A stretch of 6,513 nucleotides of DNA from Capsulimonas sp. GTDB lineage: Bacteria > Armatimonadota > Armatimonadia > Armatimonadales > Capsulimonadaceae. The translations under genes and the position numbers were made by a program. Location: positions 1-6,513 of the forward strand of contig JAOQAA010000480.1 in assembly GCA_025963815.1 (NCBI GenBank). The letters run 5' to 3'. Below are positions 5,653-6,513 of the stretch, piece by piece. Position 1 is the stretch's first letter. Each line of letters opens with the position of its first letter. The notes beneath the pieces are model-generated. The model made no database searches and was not told where the DNA came from. It saw nothing but the letters and a program-made list of their open reading frames with translations.

Positions 5653-5691
5653 ATAGAAATGGCTGGGGAACATTCCCCAGCCATTTCTATT
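5652..5691. terminator. Bidirectional rho-independent terminator closing the array
   Basis: A perfect 19-bp inverted repeat (5652-5670 with 5673-5691) begins at the last base of the plus-strand stop codon. Its GC core is GGCTGGGG/CCCCAGCC with flanking A-rich and T-rich arms. On the plus strand the core is followed by ATTTCTATTTTA, and on the minus strand by ATTTCTATTC, so both convergent transcripts get a U-rich tail. The minus-strand HD-GYP gene ends 30 bases away at 5721. Confidence 0.88.
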
Positions 5692-5720
5692 TTACGGTCT
5701 TCGGCGCCCATTCTGATGTG

Positions 5721-6513
5721 TCATTTGCACAGTTGTTCTTGTTCTGAAGCCGGACTGATTTTGCGTCGTGCAATCGATTGCTGGAGCGCAGTCACGCACT
5801 TCGGGTCCCACTGGGTTCCCGCTCCCGCCATAAGAATTTCCTGCGCGACAAGCTGATCCATACCCTTGCGGTATGGCCGGTCCGTCGTCATCGCCGAGAA
5901 GGCGTCGGCGACAGCCATGACGCGCGCGATGAGGGGGCAATGTTCGCCCGAAAGGCCGCTTGGGTAACCCGCGCCATCCCATCGTTCATGATGGTGGCGG
6001 ACGGCGTCGAGTGTCTTTTCCAGTCCCGGCACCGCGCCCACCATGATCGCTCCCATTGCGGGGTGCTGCCGCACCGCCGCGAACTCCTCGGTGGTCAATT
6101 TGCCGGGCTTTCGCAGGATGCTATCGGGAACCCCAATCTTACCGACGTCGTGGATCAGAGCGGATACCGCAACGGTATGCAGCGTCTCCTCGTCCAGGCC
6201 AAGCTCCGTGGCGATCATCATGCTGTAAACCATGACGTCTTCAGAATGCTTCCGGGTGTATCGGTCTTTGTTGTCCACCGCAGTGACCAGCGCGTCGAGC
6301 ATAGTGAAATCCTTCACTAGGCCCGTCGCCTCTGCTCGGATCCGGCTTGCTTCCGTTTCGGAAATTCCTCCGCTCTTCGCGCGGCGCAATCGTTCATCCG
6401 CCAGATTGAGCAGGTCCACAGGCGCCTCTATGTCAGAAGTAAGGAGCGCGGCGCCGAGCGACACGGTAATCGGGATTGGCGACTCGTATCCTAAGGGGCG
6501 ATAGCTCACTCCG
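5721..6513 (-). CDS. GGDEF/HD-GYP domain protein, likely c-di-GMP signalling (N-terminal part outside window)
   Basis: The frame is open to the right edge, so the start lies outside. Numbering here is from the GTG at 6509, an internal codon. Residues about 12-48 (PITVSLGAALL, then LLNLADERLRRAKSGG) are the last strand and helix of a GGDEF diguanylate cyclase-type domain. The GGDEF signature itself would be off the window. A linker leads to a full HD-GYP domain (about 65-250): DKDRYTRKHSE-like DNKDRYTRKHSE (79-90), the HD pair at 120-121 in IHDVGKIG, HHHERWDGAGYP with GYP at 181-183, and ADAFSAMTTDRPYR (201-214). All the usual metal ligands are present, so a catalytically active cyclic-di-GMP phosphodiesterase is likely. 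Whether the GGDEF half is active cannot be seen. Sensory domains may lie further upstream. The gene converges on the plus-strand array and shares its terminator. Confidence 0.92.
   Translation of the reverse strand, partial: GVSYRPLGYESPIPITVSLGAALLTSDIEAPVDLLNLADERLRRAKSGGISETEASRIRAEATGLVKDFTMLDALVTAVDNKDRYTRKHSEDVMVYSMMIATELGLDEETLHTVAVSALIHDVGKIGVPDSILRKPGKLTTEEFAAVRQHPAMGAIMVGAVPGLEKTLDAVRHHHERWDGAGYPSGLSGEHCPLIARVMAVADAFSAMTTDRPYRKGMDQLVAQEILMAGAGTQWDPKCVTALQQSIARRKISPASEQEQLCK

Overview
The window is compact bacterial DNA with moderately high GC. It carries Shine-Dalgarno sites, sigma70-type promoter hexamers, a lipoprotein signal, a Tat signal and a cyclic-di-GMP type signalling protein, so it is a free-living bacterium that is probably diderm or diderm-like. 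The species cannot be named from the sequence. The mix of a discoidin-like C-terminus, several orphan small proteins and an HD-GYP protein would fit an Armatimonadota/Capsulimonas-like genome, but that is a guess.

Layout. Bases 1-89 hold the last 28 codons of a plus-strand gene whose end looks like an F5/8 type C (discoidin) domain. It converges on a minus-strand orphan gene (154-624), with a perfect 15-bp hairpin between them. That orphan has its own extended -10 promoter (663-671). It is divergent from a seven-gene plus-strand array preceded by a textbook TTGACA-N18-TATAAT promoter (721-750). The array is: a protein with a DnaA domain I-like N-terminus (844-1623); a phosphonate-type ABC importer made of a lipoprotein binding protein, ATPase and permease (phnD, phnC, phnE; 1647-4145); a membrane-anchored TlpA-like thioredoxin (4171-4728); a Tat-exported soluble Rieske protein (4826-5242); and a small histidine-rich orphan (5302-5652). 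A perfect 19-bp hairpin at 5652-5691 closes the array. It also serves a converging minus-strand GGDEF/HD-GYP gene (5721 to the right edge, incomplete).

How the genes may work together. The first four genes of the array are separated by 23 bp, 7 bp and a 4-bp overlap, and the thioredoxin gene follows after 25 bp. These five are very likely one transcript. The last two genes sit after gaps of 97 and 59 bp and may be partly separate, but no convincing terminator interrupts them. The importer has no phosphonate-degrading enzymes beside it, so its substrate (phosphonate, phosphite or another small oxyanion) is open. The thioredoxin and Rieske protein both act outside the cytoplasm.

The most interesting points are the DnaA domain I-like protein at the head of a transporter operon, the orphan Tat-exported Rieske protein with no cytochrome b partner, and a hairpin that would mask the ribosome binding site of the last gene. 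No mobile element, CRISPR array, tRNA or rRNA was seen.
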